The notes beneath the pieces were generated by a model. The model saw nothing but the letters and a program-made list of their open reading frames with translations, did not search any database and was not told the origin of the DNA. 36,522 nucleotides of DNA from Pseudoxanthomonas suwonensis (GTDB taxonomy: Bacteria > Pseudomonadota > Gammaproteobacteria > Xanthomonadales > Xanthomonadaceae), in contig NZ_PDWP01000031.1 of the NCBI RefSeq assembly GCF_010093235.1, positions 1 through 36,522 on the forward strand. The letters run 5' to 3'. Positions 9,519-19,256 of the stretch are shown one piece after another. Numbering within the stretch: position 1 is the first letter of the stretch; every line of letters begins with the position of its first letter. The position numbers and the translations under genes are program-made.

Positions 9519-11834
9519 TCAAAGCATGCGGATGCGCAGCTCGCGCAGCCGGCGCAGCACCTCGAACAGCAGGTCGCTGCGGGTACCGCCGGCCTGGCGC
9601 GGCGTGGCCACGTAGCAGGTGGCGTTGAACAGCAGCCGGTTGCGCTCGTCCACGCCGTCGAGGGTGACGCCCGGCGCCGGTGCGTCGAGCACGCCGGGAT
9701 GGCCGCGCATCACCTCCAGCAGCAGGCTGCGCACCAGCTCAGCGTCGGTGGACAGCGGCATCGGCAGCACGATCTTCACCAGGCCCTCGGCGTTGGCGTA
9801 GGTGCGGTTGCGCACCGCCTTGGTGATCAGCTCGGAATTGGGTACGAGCACCGTGGTGCGGTCGCCGGTCTGGATCTCGGTGGCGCGCACGTTGATCCGG
9901 CGGATGTCGCCCTCGGCATCGCCCACGACCACCCAGTCGCCGACCTTCACCGGGCGTTCGGCCAGCAGGATCAGGCCGGAGATGAAGTTCTGCACGATCG
10001 CCTGCAGGCCGAAGCCGATGCCCACCGACAGCGCGCTGGCGATCCACGCGATCCGCTCCAGGCCAACCCCGATGGCCGCCAGCGCCATCGCGATCGCCAG
10101 CACCATGCCCGCGTAGCCGACCAGGGTGGCGACCGAGGCGCGCATGCCCTCGTCCATGCGCGTGGTCGGCAGCAGGCGCCGCTCCAGCCAGCGCCGGAAC
10201 AGGTGCAGCAGCAGGCTTGCCACGGCGAACACCGCCAGGGCGCGGACGATGTTGCCCGGGCTCAGCACCAGTTCGCCGATGGTGATGCCGCGCAGCAACT
10301 GCATGGTGCGATCCACCAGGTCGGTGCCGCCGGCGCCCCAGGGCATCGCCAGTGCGATCAGCGCGAACAGCGCCACGCCCGCGCGCAGCGCCACCGACAG
10401 CAGCACGGCGACCCGGTCGACCAGGTGCGGGGCGATGCCGAAGCGGGTGTTCATGCGCTTGCCGGCCGCACCACGCGAGGTGAGCACCGCGCACACCAGG
10501 TCGTCGATGAAACGCATCGCCAGCCATGCAGCGGCGGCGACCATCACCGCCCAGATCATCTGCATGCCGACGAAGGCCGACAGCGCCACGTAGCCGGTGA
10601 GCAGGCCGAGCAGGGCGATGCCGTTGCCGACCCAGCCCAGGCTCACCGCCGCGTTCATCCACGGACGGAAGTGGCCTTGCGGCGTGTCGGCGTCCTGCGC
10701 CAGCGGCTGCAGGCGCTGGATCCGCATCAGCACCACCAGCACCAGCGTCGCGCACAGCGCCGCCGAGAGGCCGGTGAAGGCGACCGCCAGGTCCAGGCTG
10801 GTGCGCGCCAGGGTCACGATCTCCTGGCCCAGGCTGGCCAGCGCGACCAGCAGCGCCGCCGGCAGCGGGAAGATCCGCAGCGCCCGCGCACCGGCATCGG
10901 AGATCGCCGGCAGCCGCCACGAAGGCCGGCTGACGCTCAGCAGGGCACGGCCCAGCGAGGTCGCCACCGCCACGAACACGCCCAGCGCCACGACCCGGCT
11001 GGCGATTGCGGCGACCGCGGCCGGCGGGTTGTCCGGCAGCAGGGCGCCGCGCAGCAGCTGCATTACGCACAGCGAGGCGACCAGCGCCAGCACCACCCGC
11101 AGCATGGCCGGGGCCGAGCGCCGCAGGCGGCCCGCGGGCACCCGGGTGGCGGCCATGCCGGTGAGGCGCAGCCGCAGCAGCCAGGAGCCGGCAAGCACCA
11201 GCCCGGCCACCGCCAGGCTCAACAGCGGCTGGATCCCGGCTTCCTTCCAGTGGGAGAGGCTGGCATCGCGGGTCTGCTGCCACAGCCGCTCCAGGCGACT
11301 GCTGTCGCGTGGTGCGCTGGCCGCCAGCTGGCGCCAGAAGGCCGGGCGCCACGGCGGGGTGGTGCGTTCCGAGAGCAGTCCGAAGAAGCGTTGCTGGCGC
11401 ATGGCCGCGATCCGCTCCAGCAGCTGGCTGCCTTCGACCACCGCAAGCCGCGCCTGGCGCAGCTCCGCATCGACCGCCGCGCGCTGGTCCTGCAGCGTGC
11501 GCCGCTCGCGCGACACGTCACGGGCTTCGGCCTGTCCGTCGGCGACCTCGCCCAGCTCGGCCAGGCGCGCGTCCAGGCTCTGCAGCTCGGGCGAGCGGCT
11601 GTCGATCAGTGCCTGGGCCTCGGCCTGGATGCCCATCACCGTCTCGCGGGCCTTTGCCAGCGCCGCGTCGTCCCTGTAGCGCTCCAGCTGCGCGGAGATG
11701 GTCTCCAGCTGGCGCCGCCCCTTGTCCACGTCCGGGTCCTCGCACAGCGCCGGAAGCGCGACGAACAACAGGCACAGCAGCAGGAACGGGCGCAGCAGGA
11801 AGGAGGTCCGGCGCATGGAGGAAAAGGGAGCCAT
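9519..11834 (-). CDS. Large mechanosensitive channel, MscS family with DUF3772 region
   Basis: This 771-residue membrane protein starts with a signal peptide (hydrophobic run about 12-31). A periplasmic, coiled-coil-prone region rich in E, R, Q and A follows (about 35-190), resembling DUF3772. Then come around ten hydrophobic segments. The C-terminal third is the MscS core: the pore-lining helix with ALSVGIGFGLQAIVQNFISG, the beta domain with VKVGDWVVVGDAEGDIRRINVRATEIQT and VPNSELITKAVRN. It is intermediate in size between MscS and MscK and probably relieves osmotic stress at the inner membrane. The start at 11834 is one option; an in-frame ATG at 11816 gives a shorter signal peptide. Neither has a clear Shine-Dalgarno. 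It is convergent with ispH and divergent from the ADP-ribosylglycohydrolase gene. Confidence 0.88.
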   Translation of the reverse strand: MAPFSSMRRTSFLLRPFLLLCLLFVALPALCEDPDVDKGRRQLETISAQLERYRDDAALAKARETVMGIQAEAQALIDSRSPELQSLDARLAELGEVADGQAEARDVSRERRTLQDQRAAVDAELRQARLAVVEGSQLLERIAAMRQQRFFGLLSERTTPPWRPAFWRQLAASAPRDSSRLERLWQQTRDASLSHWKEAGIQPLLSLAVAGLVLAGSWLLRLRLTGMAATRVPAGRLRRSAPAMLRVVLALVASLCVMQLLRGALLPDNPPAAVAAIASRVVALGVFVAVATSLGRALLSVSRPSWRLPAISDAGARALRIFPLPAALLVALASLGQEIVTLARTSLDLAVAFTGLSAALCATLVLVVLMRIQRLQPLAQDADTPQGHFRPWMNAAVSLGWVGNGIALLGLLTGYVALSAFVGMQMIWAVMVAAAAWLAMRFIDDLVCAVLTSRGAAGKRMNTRFGIAPHLVDRVAVLLSVALRAGVALFALIALAMPWGAGGTDLVDRTMQLLRGITIGELVLSPGNIVRALAVFAVASLLLHLFRRWLERRLLPTTRMDEGMRASVATLVGYAGMVLAIAMALAAIGVGLERIAWIASALSVGIGFGLQAIVQNFISGLILLAERPVKVGDWVVVGDAEGDIRRINVRATEIQTGDRTTVLVPNSELITKAVRNRTYANAEGLVKIVLPMPLSTDAELVRSLLLEVMRGHPGVLDAPAPGVTLDGVDERNRLLFNATCYVATPRQAGGTRSDLLFEVLRRLRELRIRML

Positions 11835-11938
11835 GGAAGGCGGTTACGTTAGCACCGCGCCTGCGATGGCTGGGCCCCTGGCACCGCGAGCCCGGCCGTC
11901 CGGTGGGGCACAATCCGGTTTCCAACGGAGGGGGACGG

Positions 11939-12847
11939 ATGGAGCTTCGGAAGCGTTACCTGGGGGCAATGCTGGGGCTGGCCTGCGGCGACGCGGTGGG
12001 CACGACGGTGGAATTCCAGCCGCGCGGCAGTTTCGAGCCGGTAACCGACATGGTCGGTGGTGGCGCCTTCGAACTCGAGCCGGGGCAGTGGACCGACGAC
12101 ACCTCGATGGCCCTGTGCCTGGCCGAGAGCCTGGTCGAGTGCGATGGTTTCGACATGCGCGACCAGCTGCAGCGCTATACCCGCTGGTGGAAGGAGGGTT
12201 ACCTGAGTCCGACCGGCGAGTGCTTCGACATCGGCACGATCACCGCGGGGGCGCTGTACTTCCACGAACGCAATGGCGACCTCATCGCCGACAGCAACGA
12301 TCCGATGATGGCCGGGAACGGCTCGATCATGCGCCTGGCACCGGTGGTGCTGTGGTTTGCCCCGGACGTGCCGGCAGCCATGGAGCACGCGGCCCTCAGC
12401 TCGAAGACCACCCACGCCGCCGACGAGGCGGTGGACTGCTGCCGCCTGCTGGCACGGGCGATCTGCAACGTCCTGGCAGGACAGGGCCGGGACGGGCTGC
12501 TGGAAGGCGCGGCGGAGGACGCATACGTGCCGCGCGTGGCGGAAATCGCCAATGGAGCTTTCCTCCAGCATGGCCGCGACCAGGTGCAGGGCACCGGCTA
12601 CTGCATCGAGTCCCTGAAGGCGGCGCTGTGGTGCGTCCACCAGGCGTCGAGCTTCGAGGAGACGGTGCTGCTGGCCGCCAACCTGGGCGATGACGCCGAT
12701 ACCACCGCCGCCATCGCCGGGCAGGTGGCAGGCGCCCTGTATGGCGAGGACGGGATTCCCGCGCATTGGCTCGAACGCCTGAGCATGCGCGGCTACATCA
12801 GCGAGCTGGCAGCGCGCATCCACGCCCACGCGGCAGCTGCCGCCTGA
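11939..12847 (+). CDS. ADP-ribosylglycohydrolase family protein
   Basis: This 302-residue protein belongs to the ARH/DraG family, Mg-dependent enzymes that remove ADP-ribose from proteins or small molecules. Metal-binding motifs are intact: GDAVGT (residues 17-22), WTDDTSM (51-57), GNGSIMRLAP (126-135), TTHAADE (157-163) and GDDADTTAAIAGQVAGALYG near the C-terminus (250-269). The substrate cannot be assigned; no nitrogenase gene (the DraG context) is present. Start at 11939 has GGAGGGGG 4-11 bases upstream. A DUF488 gene follows 72 bases downstream on the same strand, and the MscS-family gene is divergent. A weak -10 (CACAAT, 11909-11914) may serve it. Confidence 0.9.
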   Translation: MELRKRYLGAMLGLACGDAVGTTVEFQPRGSFEPVTDMVGGGAFELEPGQWTDDTSMALCLAESLVECDGFDMRDQLQRYTRWWKEGYLSPTGECFDIGTITAGALYFHERNGDLIADSNDPMMAGNGSIMRLAPVVLWFAPDVPAAMEHAALSSKTTHAADEAVDCCRLLARAICNVLAGQGRDGLLEGAAEDAYVPRVAEIANGAFLQHGRDQVQGTGYCIESLKAALWCVHQASSFEETVLLAANLGDDADTTAAIAGQVAGALYGEDGIPAHWLERLSMRGYISELAARIHAHAAAAA

Positions 12848-12919
12848 GCCGTTTCCTCCCAGCCGACCCCGCGTTCACCGCGTCCGGTCGATGCTGGATG
12901 CAGGCAACGGGAGCAGGAA

Positions 12920-13486
12920 GTGGCGGAGAAGACCGAATCCGGCGACAGCCAGGCGCGGACGATCTGGACCGTGGGCCACTCGACCCGCGACTGGGACGCG
13001 TTCCTCGAGCTGCTGCGCGCGCACGACATCGGTGCGATCGCCGACGTGCGCCGCTATCCGGGCTCGCGCCGCTATCCGTGGTTCGCCAGCGAGGCGCTGG
13101 CGGAAGGGCTGCCGCAGGCCGGGATCGCCTACCGCTGGCTGCCCCAGCTGGGCGGACGCCGCCAGCCGCAGGCCGATTCGCCCAATGGCGCCTGGCGCAA
13201 CGCCGCCTTCCAGGGCTACGCCGACCATATGACCAGCGCGGAATTCGCGGACGGGCTGGCCCAGGCGCTGGACCTGGCGGCCACCACGCGCACGGCCCTG
13301 ATGTGCGCCGAGGCGGTGTGGTGGCGCTGCCACCGCCGGCTCATCTCGGACCTGCTGCAGCACCGCGGCTGGGAGGTGCTGCACATCGTCGACGCCCGCC
13401 AGGCCCAGCCCCATCCCGGGAATCCCGATGCCCGTGCCCAAGGGGAGGACCTCGTCTACCCGCCGCGGCAGGCGGGGCTGTTCTGA
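12920..13486 (+). CDS. DUF488 domain-containing protein
   Basis: This 188-residue, probably cytoplasmic protein has the DUF488 pattern: TIWTVGHSTRDWDAFLELL (about residues 14-32), ADVRRYPGSRRYPWF, a central LPQLGGRR segment, and the cysteine motif ALMCAEAVWWRCHRRLISDLL. The biochemical role of the family is not settled, and I do not propose one. The start is a GTG at 12920 with GGGAG seven bases upstream. It lies 72 bases after the ADP-ribosylglycohydrolase gene on the same strand, so co-transcription is plausible. It is convergent with the small membrane protein at 13526. Confidence 0.85.
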   Translation: MAEKTESGDSQARTIWTVGHSTRDWDAFLELLRAHDIGAIADVRRYPGSRRYPWFASEALAEGLPQAGIAYRWLPQLGGRRQPQADSPNGAWRNAAFQGYADHMTSAEFADGLAQALDLAATTRTALMCAEAVWWRCHRRLISDLLQHRGWEVLHIVDARQAQPHPGNPDARAQGEDLVYPPRQAGLF

Positions 13487-13525
13487 CGGAGCCGGTCGCG
13501 CGGTCAGGAACAGCGGGCTTGCCGC

Positions 13526-13873
13526 TCAAAGCAGCTCCGGCGTGGTCCGGCCGCAGTTGTAGCAGCGGCGGTAGTCGGCCAGGCGCTGGCCGAAGGCGAC
13601 CCGGCCCTGGTGCACGAAGCCGGTTGGGCCGGCGCAGCTGCGGCAGAACGGGCCCTTGCCCGCTTCCCAGCGCCTGAGCCGCAGCACGAACAGCACCGAC
13701 CACGCCGCCGCGGCGATCCAGCCGGCAATGAAGATCCAGTCCGCCATGGTCTTGAAGGTCCCGCCGCTGCCCGCGTCGTCCAGCGTCCGCGCCAGCAGGG
13801 CCAGGGTCGTGGCCCCGGTCATCAGGAAGGCGGCCGGCCACAGCCCGCGAATGGCGATCGTTCCCCAGTGCAT
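13526..13873 (-). CDS. Small membrane protein with C-terminal zinc-ribbon-like motif
   Basis: This 115-residue protein was not recognised as a named family. Two hydrophobic segments are visible (about 7-28 and 43-64). A soluble tail follows with two CxxC pairs, CRSC and CYNC, about 29 residues apart, as in a zinc ribbon. An arginine-rich stretch (VLRLRRWEAGK) follows the second membrane segment, suggesting that the ribbon faces the cytoplasm. Codon composition matches its neighbours. It is convergent with the DUF488 gene and no partner is evident. The coding call rests on the coherent membrane-plus-ribbon layout; a start at 13873 (MHWGTIAIRG) fits. Confidence 0.65.
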   Translation of the reverse strand: MHWGTIAIRGLWPAAFLMTGATTLALLARTLDDAGSGGTFKTMADWIFIAGWIAAAAWSVLFVLRLRRWEAGKGPFCRSCAGPTGFVHQGRVAFGQRLADYRRCYNCGRTTPELL

Positions 13874-14033
13874 CGCTTGTCTCCCCCGCTGATGTCCGGG
13901 GCGGGAAGATGGCGCAGGCCAGTCGCACGGGACGAGACGGCTGCCGGGGCAGGGCCTTGCCGGGCCCCGCCGCTGGCCTGCGCGGCGCCGGACCGGTTAG
14001 GATCGCGCCCCCGGCCGCGCCAGCGTCCGGCAT

Positions 14034-14109
14034 GCCGGAATAGCTCAGTTGGTAGAGCGGCGCATTCGTAATGCGTAGGTCGCAGGTTCGACTCCTGTTT
14101 CCGGCACCA
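14034..14109 (+). tRNA. tRNA-Thr (anticodon CGT), CCA encoded
   Basis: A full cloverleaf is readable. The acceptor stem is GCCGGAA (14034-14040) with TTCCGGC (14099-14105), then A and an encoded CCA. The D arm is GCTC/GAGC, and the anticodon arm is GCGCA/TGCGT with loop TTCGTAA, giving CGT at 14067-14069. The T arm contains GGTTCGACTCC. CGT reads the ACG threonine codon. No duplicated 3' end that would indicate an integrated element was noticed nearby. Confidence 0.96.
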
Positions 14110-14113
14110 ATCC

Positions 14114-14147
14114 CGAACGCCCGGCCCTGTGCCGGGCGTTCGTCTTT
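14114..14147 (+). terminator. Rho-independent terminator of tRNA-Thr
   Basis: A perfect 12-bp stem, CGAACGCCCGGC (14114-14125) with GCCGGGCGTTCG (14131-14142), encloses a 5-base loop and is followed by TCTTT. It starts 4 bases after the encoded CCA. Confidence 0.85.
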
Positions 14148-14235
14148 CCGGGCTCCGGAAGGCCGCGCGTCTCAGCCGGCGCGATGCGCGGCGGGTATCC
14201 TGCCGGCCTCCTGGATGAACGGACGACGGATGGCC

Positions 14236-15630
<1,395 letters not shown>

Positions 15631-15657
15631 GGGCAGGCGCCGTCGTCTGGGGCCCGG

Positions 15658-16554
15658 TCAGTCGTCCTGGCCGGGACGCGGGAGTGCCGGCCGTGCGTCC
15701 GTGGCATCGCCGTTCCCTGGGCGCGGCGCGGGGGCGACCAGCAGCAGCCTGCCGTCGCGCAGGGTGGCACCACCGGCCCGGGGTGCCCCGCCTTCGGCCA
15801 CGGCATTGGCAGCCAGCGCGTTGCCGGCCTCATCCGAGAGCACCAGGTAGTCGCCGTCTTCCCGCAGGTCGCCGCCATCGATCAGCGCCTGCACCTGCTC
15901 CGGATCCAGCCCGACGCGCAGATGGCCGGCGGCGCCCGCGTCCAGCGTCAGCAACCTTCCGGGCGGTGCCGACGTCCCGCCAGGGGCGGCCTCGTCCTCG
16001 TCGTCGGAACGCGGATCGGCCACGACCAGGGGCGGTGGCGCCGGACCAGCATCAGGGGCCGCTGGCGCCAGCCCCGTCTGCTCCACCAGCGAATCCATGC
16101 GGTCGTGGCCGGCCATGAAGTCCTCGTTGCCGATGTCCAGCGTGGACGTCACCAGGTTGCCCACGTCGACCCGTGCGCCGGGCGCGAACAGCACGCCCGC
16201 GGGATTGACCAGGTACACGTGGCCGTTGCCATGCAGCTGCCCCGCGAGCTGCGAGGCCGCACCCCCGACGACGCGGTTGAGCACCACCGAGCTGGCCGAC
16301 GGCTGGACGAAGTCGACGCGGGCGTCGGCGCCGATGTCGAAGCTGCGCCACTCGATGATCGCCCGCTGGCTGTGCTGGGTGACGGTGAGCGCGCGTTCGC
16401 CGCGCGCCATCCCGGCCCTTCCGGCCACCACGCGGCCGTCTTCCGGCAGCGCGTCGCGCGGGGGCGCGGCCACTGCACCGGTCGACATCGCCAGCGCGGC
16501 GGCCAACGCCATGGCACGGCGCACCGGTGCGGGCATTGCGGGGTGGCTTCGCAT
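15658..16554 (-). CDS. Short TpsA-like protein with filamentous haemagglutinin N-terminal domain
   Basis: This 298-residue protein has a signal peptide (about 1-30), then the start of a TPS/haemagglutination activity domain (about 40-145): IIEWRSFDIGADARVDFVQPSASS, VVLNRVVGG, LVNPAGVLFAPGARVDVGNLVTSTLDI. Residues about 160-200 are a proline- and acid-rich linker. Residues 200-255 (LLTLDAGAAGHLRVGLDPEQ and following) resemble the strand that comes after the TPS domain in long TpsA proteins. It then stops, with no repeat passenger. TPS domains normally run about 250 residues and passengers are usually over 1000. The start at 16554 has GAGGT 6 bases upstream; ATG at 16566 is in frame. It lies 25 bases after the tpsB stop, so the two genes are surely co-transcribed. 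Confidence 0.8.
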   Translation of the reverse strand: MRSHPAMPAPVRRAMALAAALAMSTGAVAAPPRDALPEDGRVVAGRAGMARGERALTVTQHSQRAIIEWRSFDIGADARVDFVQPSASSVVLNRVVGGAASQLAGQLHGNGHVYLVNPAGVLFAPGARVDVGNLVTSTLDIGNEDFMAGHDRMDSLVEQTGLAPAAPDAGPAPPPLVVADPRSDDEDEAAPGGTSAPPGRLLTLDAGAAGHLRVGLDPEQVQALIDGGDLREDGDYLVLSDEAGNALAANAVAEGGAPRAGGATLRDGRLLLVAPAPRPGNGDATDARPALPRPGQDD

Positions 16555-16579
16555 GCTGGACCTCATGGTGGCGGGACGA

Positions 16580-18301
16580 TCAGGGCCGGAAGCGCTGGCG
16601 CAGGTTGAACCATAGTTGCGGTCCTCGGCCGGTGCCATCCTGGTTGTCACCGTCCAGGCCGCCGGGGTTGTTGCCCACGGGAACGCCCACGGCCAGGTTC
16701 GCGGTGAACCCGCGCCTGTTCCAGCGCAGGCCGAGGCCGGCTGCAGACAGCCCGTAGTGGTTGTCGGGCATGTAGCCCCACGGATCCTGGCGCTGGCGGA
16801 TGATGCCGTGGTCGGCGAACAGGTAGGCATCCAGTTCGCCATCGCCCCCGGTCCCCAGCAGGCGGTGCAGCTCCAGCTGCAGCACGGCGCCGCTGTCGCC
16901 GGCCGCCTCGTTGACCGGGTAGCCGCGCACCCCGGCCGGGCCGCCCAGGACGAACTGCAGCGAGGAGTCGAGGTTGCCGTTGGCGCGCTGTCCATTGAGC
17001 CGCGCGCGCAGGTACCAGTCCGGTCCCAGCCAGCGATCGTGGCGCAGCTCCAGCCGGGCCATCGAATAGCGGCCATGCACGGCGGCGGCGGGGTCGAATT
17101 CCAGCCAGGCCTCCTCCAGCCGCGCCCGTCCGCGCACGAAGTCGGCGATCCAGGCGGTGTGCCCGCCGCCATGGCCACCATGCACCGCGTCGCCGAACAG
17201 GCTCAGGGTCAGGTCCTGCAGGCGGCGCAGGCGCAGGTCCTCGCCGAGGCTCGCGTCCTCCTGGCGGCGCCGCGTCCAGGCCAGTTCCATCTCGACATTG
17301 GCCGAGCCACTGCGCAGCAGCGGGTAGCCCAGCCCGGCGCGATGCAGGCGCGAGGCGCCGCGCGCGTCGAGCTCCTCGAACTCCTTGCCGAGGCGGTAGT
17401 GCAGGCTGGTGTAGCCGAGGCTGCCGCGCAGCCCGCTGGTGCCCAGCGGCAGGGTGTAGCTGGTGCCGGCGTACTCGAGTTCCTCGCCGCGCATGAGGGT
17501 GGCCCCGAGCTGGTCGCCGTAGCCGCTGGGGTTGTCCAGGGTAAGCCGGGCAATGGCCTGGGCGCGGCCGGTGTAACGGCTGCCGTCGTTGCCGACCGCG
17601 ATGCTGCCGCCGAACAGCGGCCCGTCGTCCACCTGCAACACCAGGTCGCTGGTGCCCGGCTGCTCGCCGGGGCGCAGCACGCCGTCCACGTAGACGCCCG
17701 GCAGGTCGTTGGCCAGCAGCAGGCCGCGCTCCAGCCGGGGCAACGGGTACGGCTCCCCGGCGCGCAGGCCACGGCCGACCATCCGGGCGATGAAGTCGCC
17801 ACGGGCGCGGCGGTCGTCTTCGAGCACGCCCAGGCGACCGAAGCGTCCTTCCAGCACCCGCACGGTGACCGTGCCCTCGGTGATGTCCTGCTCGGGCAGG
17901 TCGGCGCGGGCGAACCAGCCATGCGCGCGGTAGGCTGCGACGATCCGGCGCAGGGCGGCCTGCAGGTCGGCGAAGTGCAGCGGGCGGCCGCGCCACGGGG
18001 CGAGCGCCTCGTGCAGGGTGTCCTCCGGCAGCAGGGTCACGCCCTCGAGGCGGAAGTGGTGGACCTCGAACTGCGGCCCGGCCCCGGCGGGGTCCGCGGA
18101 CGTGGCCGCTGCCGGCGGCGGAGGCGGCGGCGCTGCGAGGGCCCGTTCGGCCTGGCGCTGGACCTGGCCTGCGTCAGGTGGCGGCGCGGGCGCGCCGGCC
18201 GCGGGCAGGGCCACGGCGGCGGCCAGGGCAAGCCAGGCCGCGCGCGGCAGCGCGAACCTGCGACCTTGCGGTCGGATCGGGTGCCTCGCCAGTGCGCGCA
18301 T
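16580..18301 (-). CDS. TpsB-type outer-membrane transporter (ShlB/FhaC/HecB family)
   Basis: This 573-residue Omp85-superfamily protein would export its TpsA partner across the outer membrane. A signal peptide (about 1-37) leads into a proline-rich linker (56-64) and the first POTRA domain (FEVHHFRLEGVTLL... to VRVLEG, about 78-152). A second POTRA-like segment follows, and a 16-strand-type barrel occupies about 225-573. The barrel carries the conserved lid-loop signature GGPAGVRGYPVNEAAGDSG. Length is normal and no disruption is seen. Its start lies 6 bases after the ccsA stop and the TpsA-like gene follows after 25 bases, so all three may share a transcript. Its only visible partner is the shortened TpsA. 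Confidence 0.9.
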   Translation of the reverse strand: MRALARHPIRPQGRRFALPRAAWLALAAAVALPAAGAPAPPPDAGQVQRQAERALAAPPPPPPAAATSADPAGAGPQFEVHHFRLEGVTLLPEDTLHEALAPWRGRPLHFADLQAALRRIVAAYRAHGWFARADLPEQDITEGTVTVRVLEGRFGRLGVLEDDRRARGDFIARMVGRGLRAGEPYPLPRLERGLLLANDLPGVYVDGVLRPGEQPGTSDLVLQVDDGPLFGGSIAVGNDGSRYTGRAQAIARLTLDNPSGYGDQLGATLMRGEELEYAGTSYTLPLGTSGLRGSLGYTSLHYRLGKEFEELDARGASRLHRAGLGYPLLRSGSANVEMELAWTRRRQEDASLGEDLRLRRLQDLTLSLFGDAVHGGHGGGHTAWIADFVRGRARLEEAWLEFDPAAAVHGRYSMARLELRHDRWLGPDWYLRARLNGQRANGNLDSSLQFVLGGPAGVRGYPVNEAAGDSGAVLQLELHRLLGTGGDGELDAYLFADHGIIRQRQDPWGYMPDNHYGLSAAGLGLRWNRRGFTANLAVGVPVGNNPGGLDGDNQDGTGRGPQLWFNLRQRFRP

Positions 18302-18307
18302 TGGCGT

Positions 18308-19099
18308 TCAAGGCCTGCCGAGCACGAGTTCCAGCACGAACTTGCTGCCGAAGAAGGCCAGCAGCAACAGCACCATCGCCGTCAGGGTCCAGCGCACCGC
18401 GCGCACGCCACGCCAGCCGTAGCGCCAGCGACCCAGCAGCAGGCCGCCGAACACCAGCCACGACAGCATGCTCAGCACGCTCTTGTGCACCAGGTGCTGG
18501 GACAGGAAATCCTCGACGAACAGCACGCCGGTCAGCAGGGTCAGGCTGAGCAGCGCGAAGCCGGCGCCGATGGTGCGGAACAGCAGCGATTCAAGCTCGG
18601 TCAGCGGCGGCAGCGAGCGCAGCCAGGCGCTGAAGGTGCGCCGGCGCAGGGCGCGTTCCTGGACCCGCAGCATCAAAGCCAGCAGGGCGGCGATGGCCAG
18701 GGTCGCGTAGGCCAGCAGGGCCAGCCACGCATGCAGCTGCAGGCGCCAGCCCAGCACGGTCGAGGTGGTGTGTCCGTGCAGGTGGTAGGCGACCAGCAGC
18801 ACCGCCGCCAGCGGGAAGGCGACCACGCCGAGCGCGGCCATGCGTCCGCGCGCGCCCACCAGCATGGTCATGCCGGCCATGCCCAGGCCGACCAGGGAAA
18901 GGGCGGAGAAGAAGTGCATGTCCGGTCCGCCCGGCGTGCGCCAGGCCACGACCAGGTGGTAGGCGGCATGCAGCAGCACCGCCGGCAGCGCGGCCGCCAG
19001 CCAGCCGCGGCCGGGCTGGAGACGGTCCTGGCCCATGGCCCGGAAGAGCAGGGCCGCGGCGGCCAGGTAGGCGAGTGCGGCAATGAGAACGATTGTCAT
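18308..19099 (-). CDS. ccsA: CcsA/YpjD-type cytochrome c assembly family membrane protein
   Basis: This 263-residue inner-membrane protein has about eight hydrophobic segments. The HLVHKSVLSMLSWLVFGGLLLGRWRYGWRG stretch near the C-terminus is typical of the YpjD branch of the CcsA/CcmC family. That branch has no proven role in cytochrome c maturation in most proteobacteria. I chose ATG at 19099 (MTIVLIAALAYLAA), which places the first membrane helix at the N-terminus; the frame is open to 19141. In E. coli ypjD is divergent from ffh; here ffh is 7 kb away, beyond efflux and monooxygenase genes. tpsB follows after 6 bases. Confidence 0.85.
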   Translation of the reverse strand: MTIVLIAALAYLAAAALLFRAMGQDRLQPGRGWLAAALPAVLLHAAYHLVVAWRTPGGPDMHFFSALSLVGLGMAGMTMLVGARGRMAALGVVAFPLAAVLLVAYHLHGHTTSTVLGWRLQLHAWLALLAYATLAIAALLALMLRVQERALRRRTFSAWLRSLPPLTELESLLFRTIGAGFALLSLTLLTGVLFVEDFLSQHLVHKSVLSMLSWLVFGGLLLGRWRYGWRGVRAVRWTLTAMVLLLLAFFGSKFVLELVLGRP

Positions 19100-19256
19100 C
19101 GCGTGAGTGTCGCATAGCGCCGCGGCGGACCGGAATGCCATGGGTCACGCCGGAGCGGCCGGTCGTCGATCCACCGCGCGCGGCGGCCATCGCCGCTGCC
19201 GCGGCGGGGGGCCGGCCCGGCTTGCGCCGGGCGTCGAGGGCCGGACCATCCAGTGG

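Noticed and set aside
14034..14109. tRNA-Thr as an integration site of a genomic island
   Set aside because: No integrase and no repeated tRNA 3' end were seen nearby; radA follows directly.
16567..17181. An upstream extension of the TpsA-like frame to 17181
   Set aside because: The extra 205 residues overlap tpsB in another frame and carry no signal peptide or domain; the signal peptide begins at 16554.
16616..19117. An 833-codon open frame antisense to tpsB and ccsA
   Set aside because: Shadow of the two minus-strand genes; no family features.
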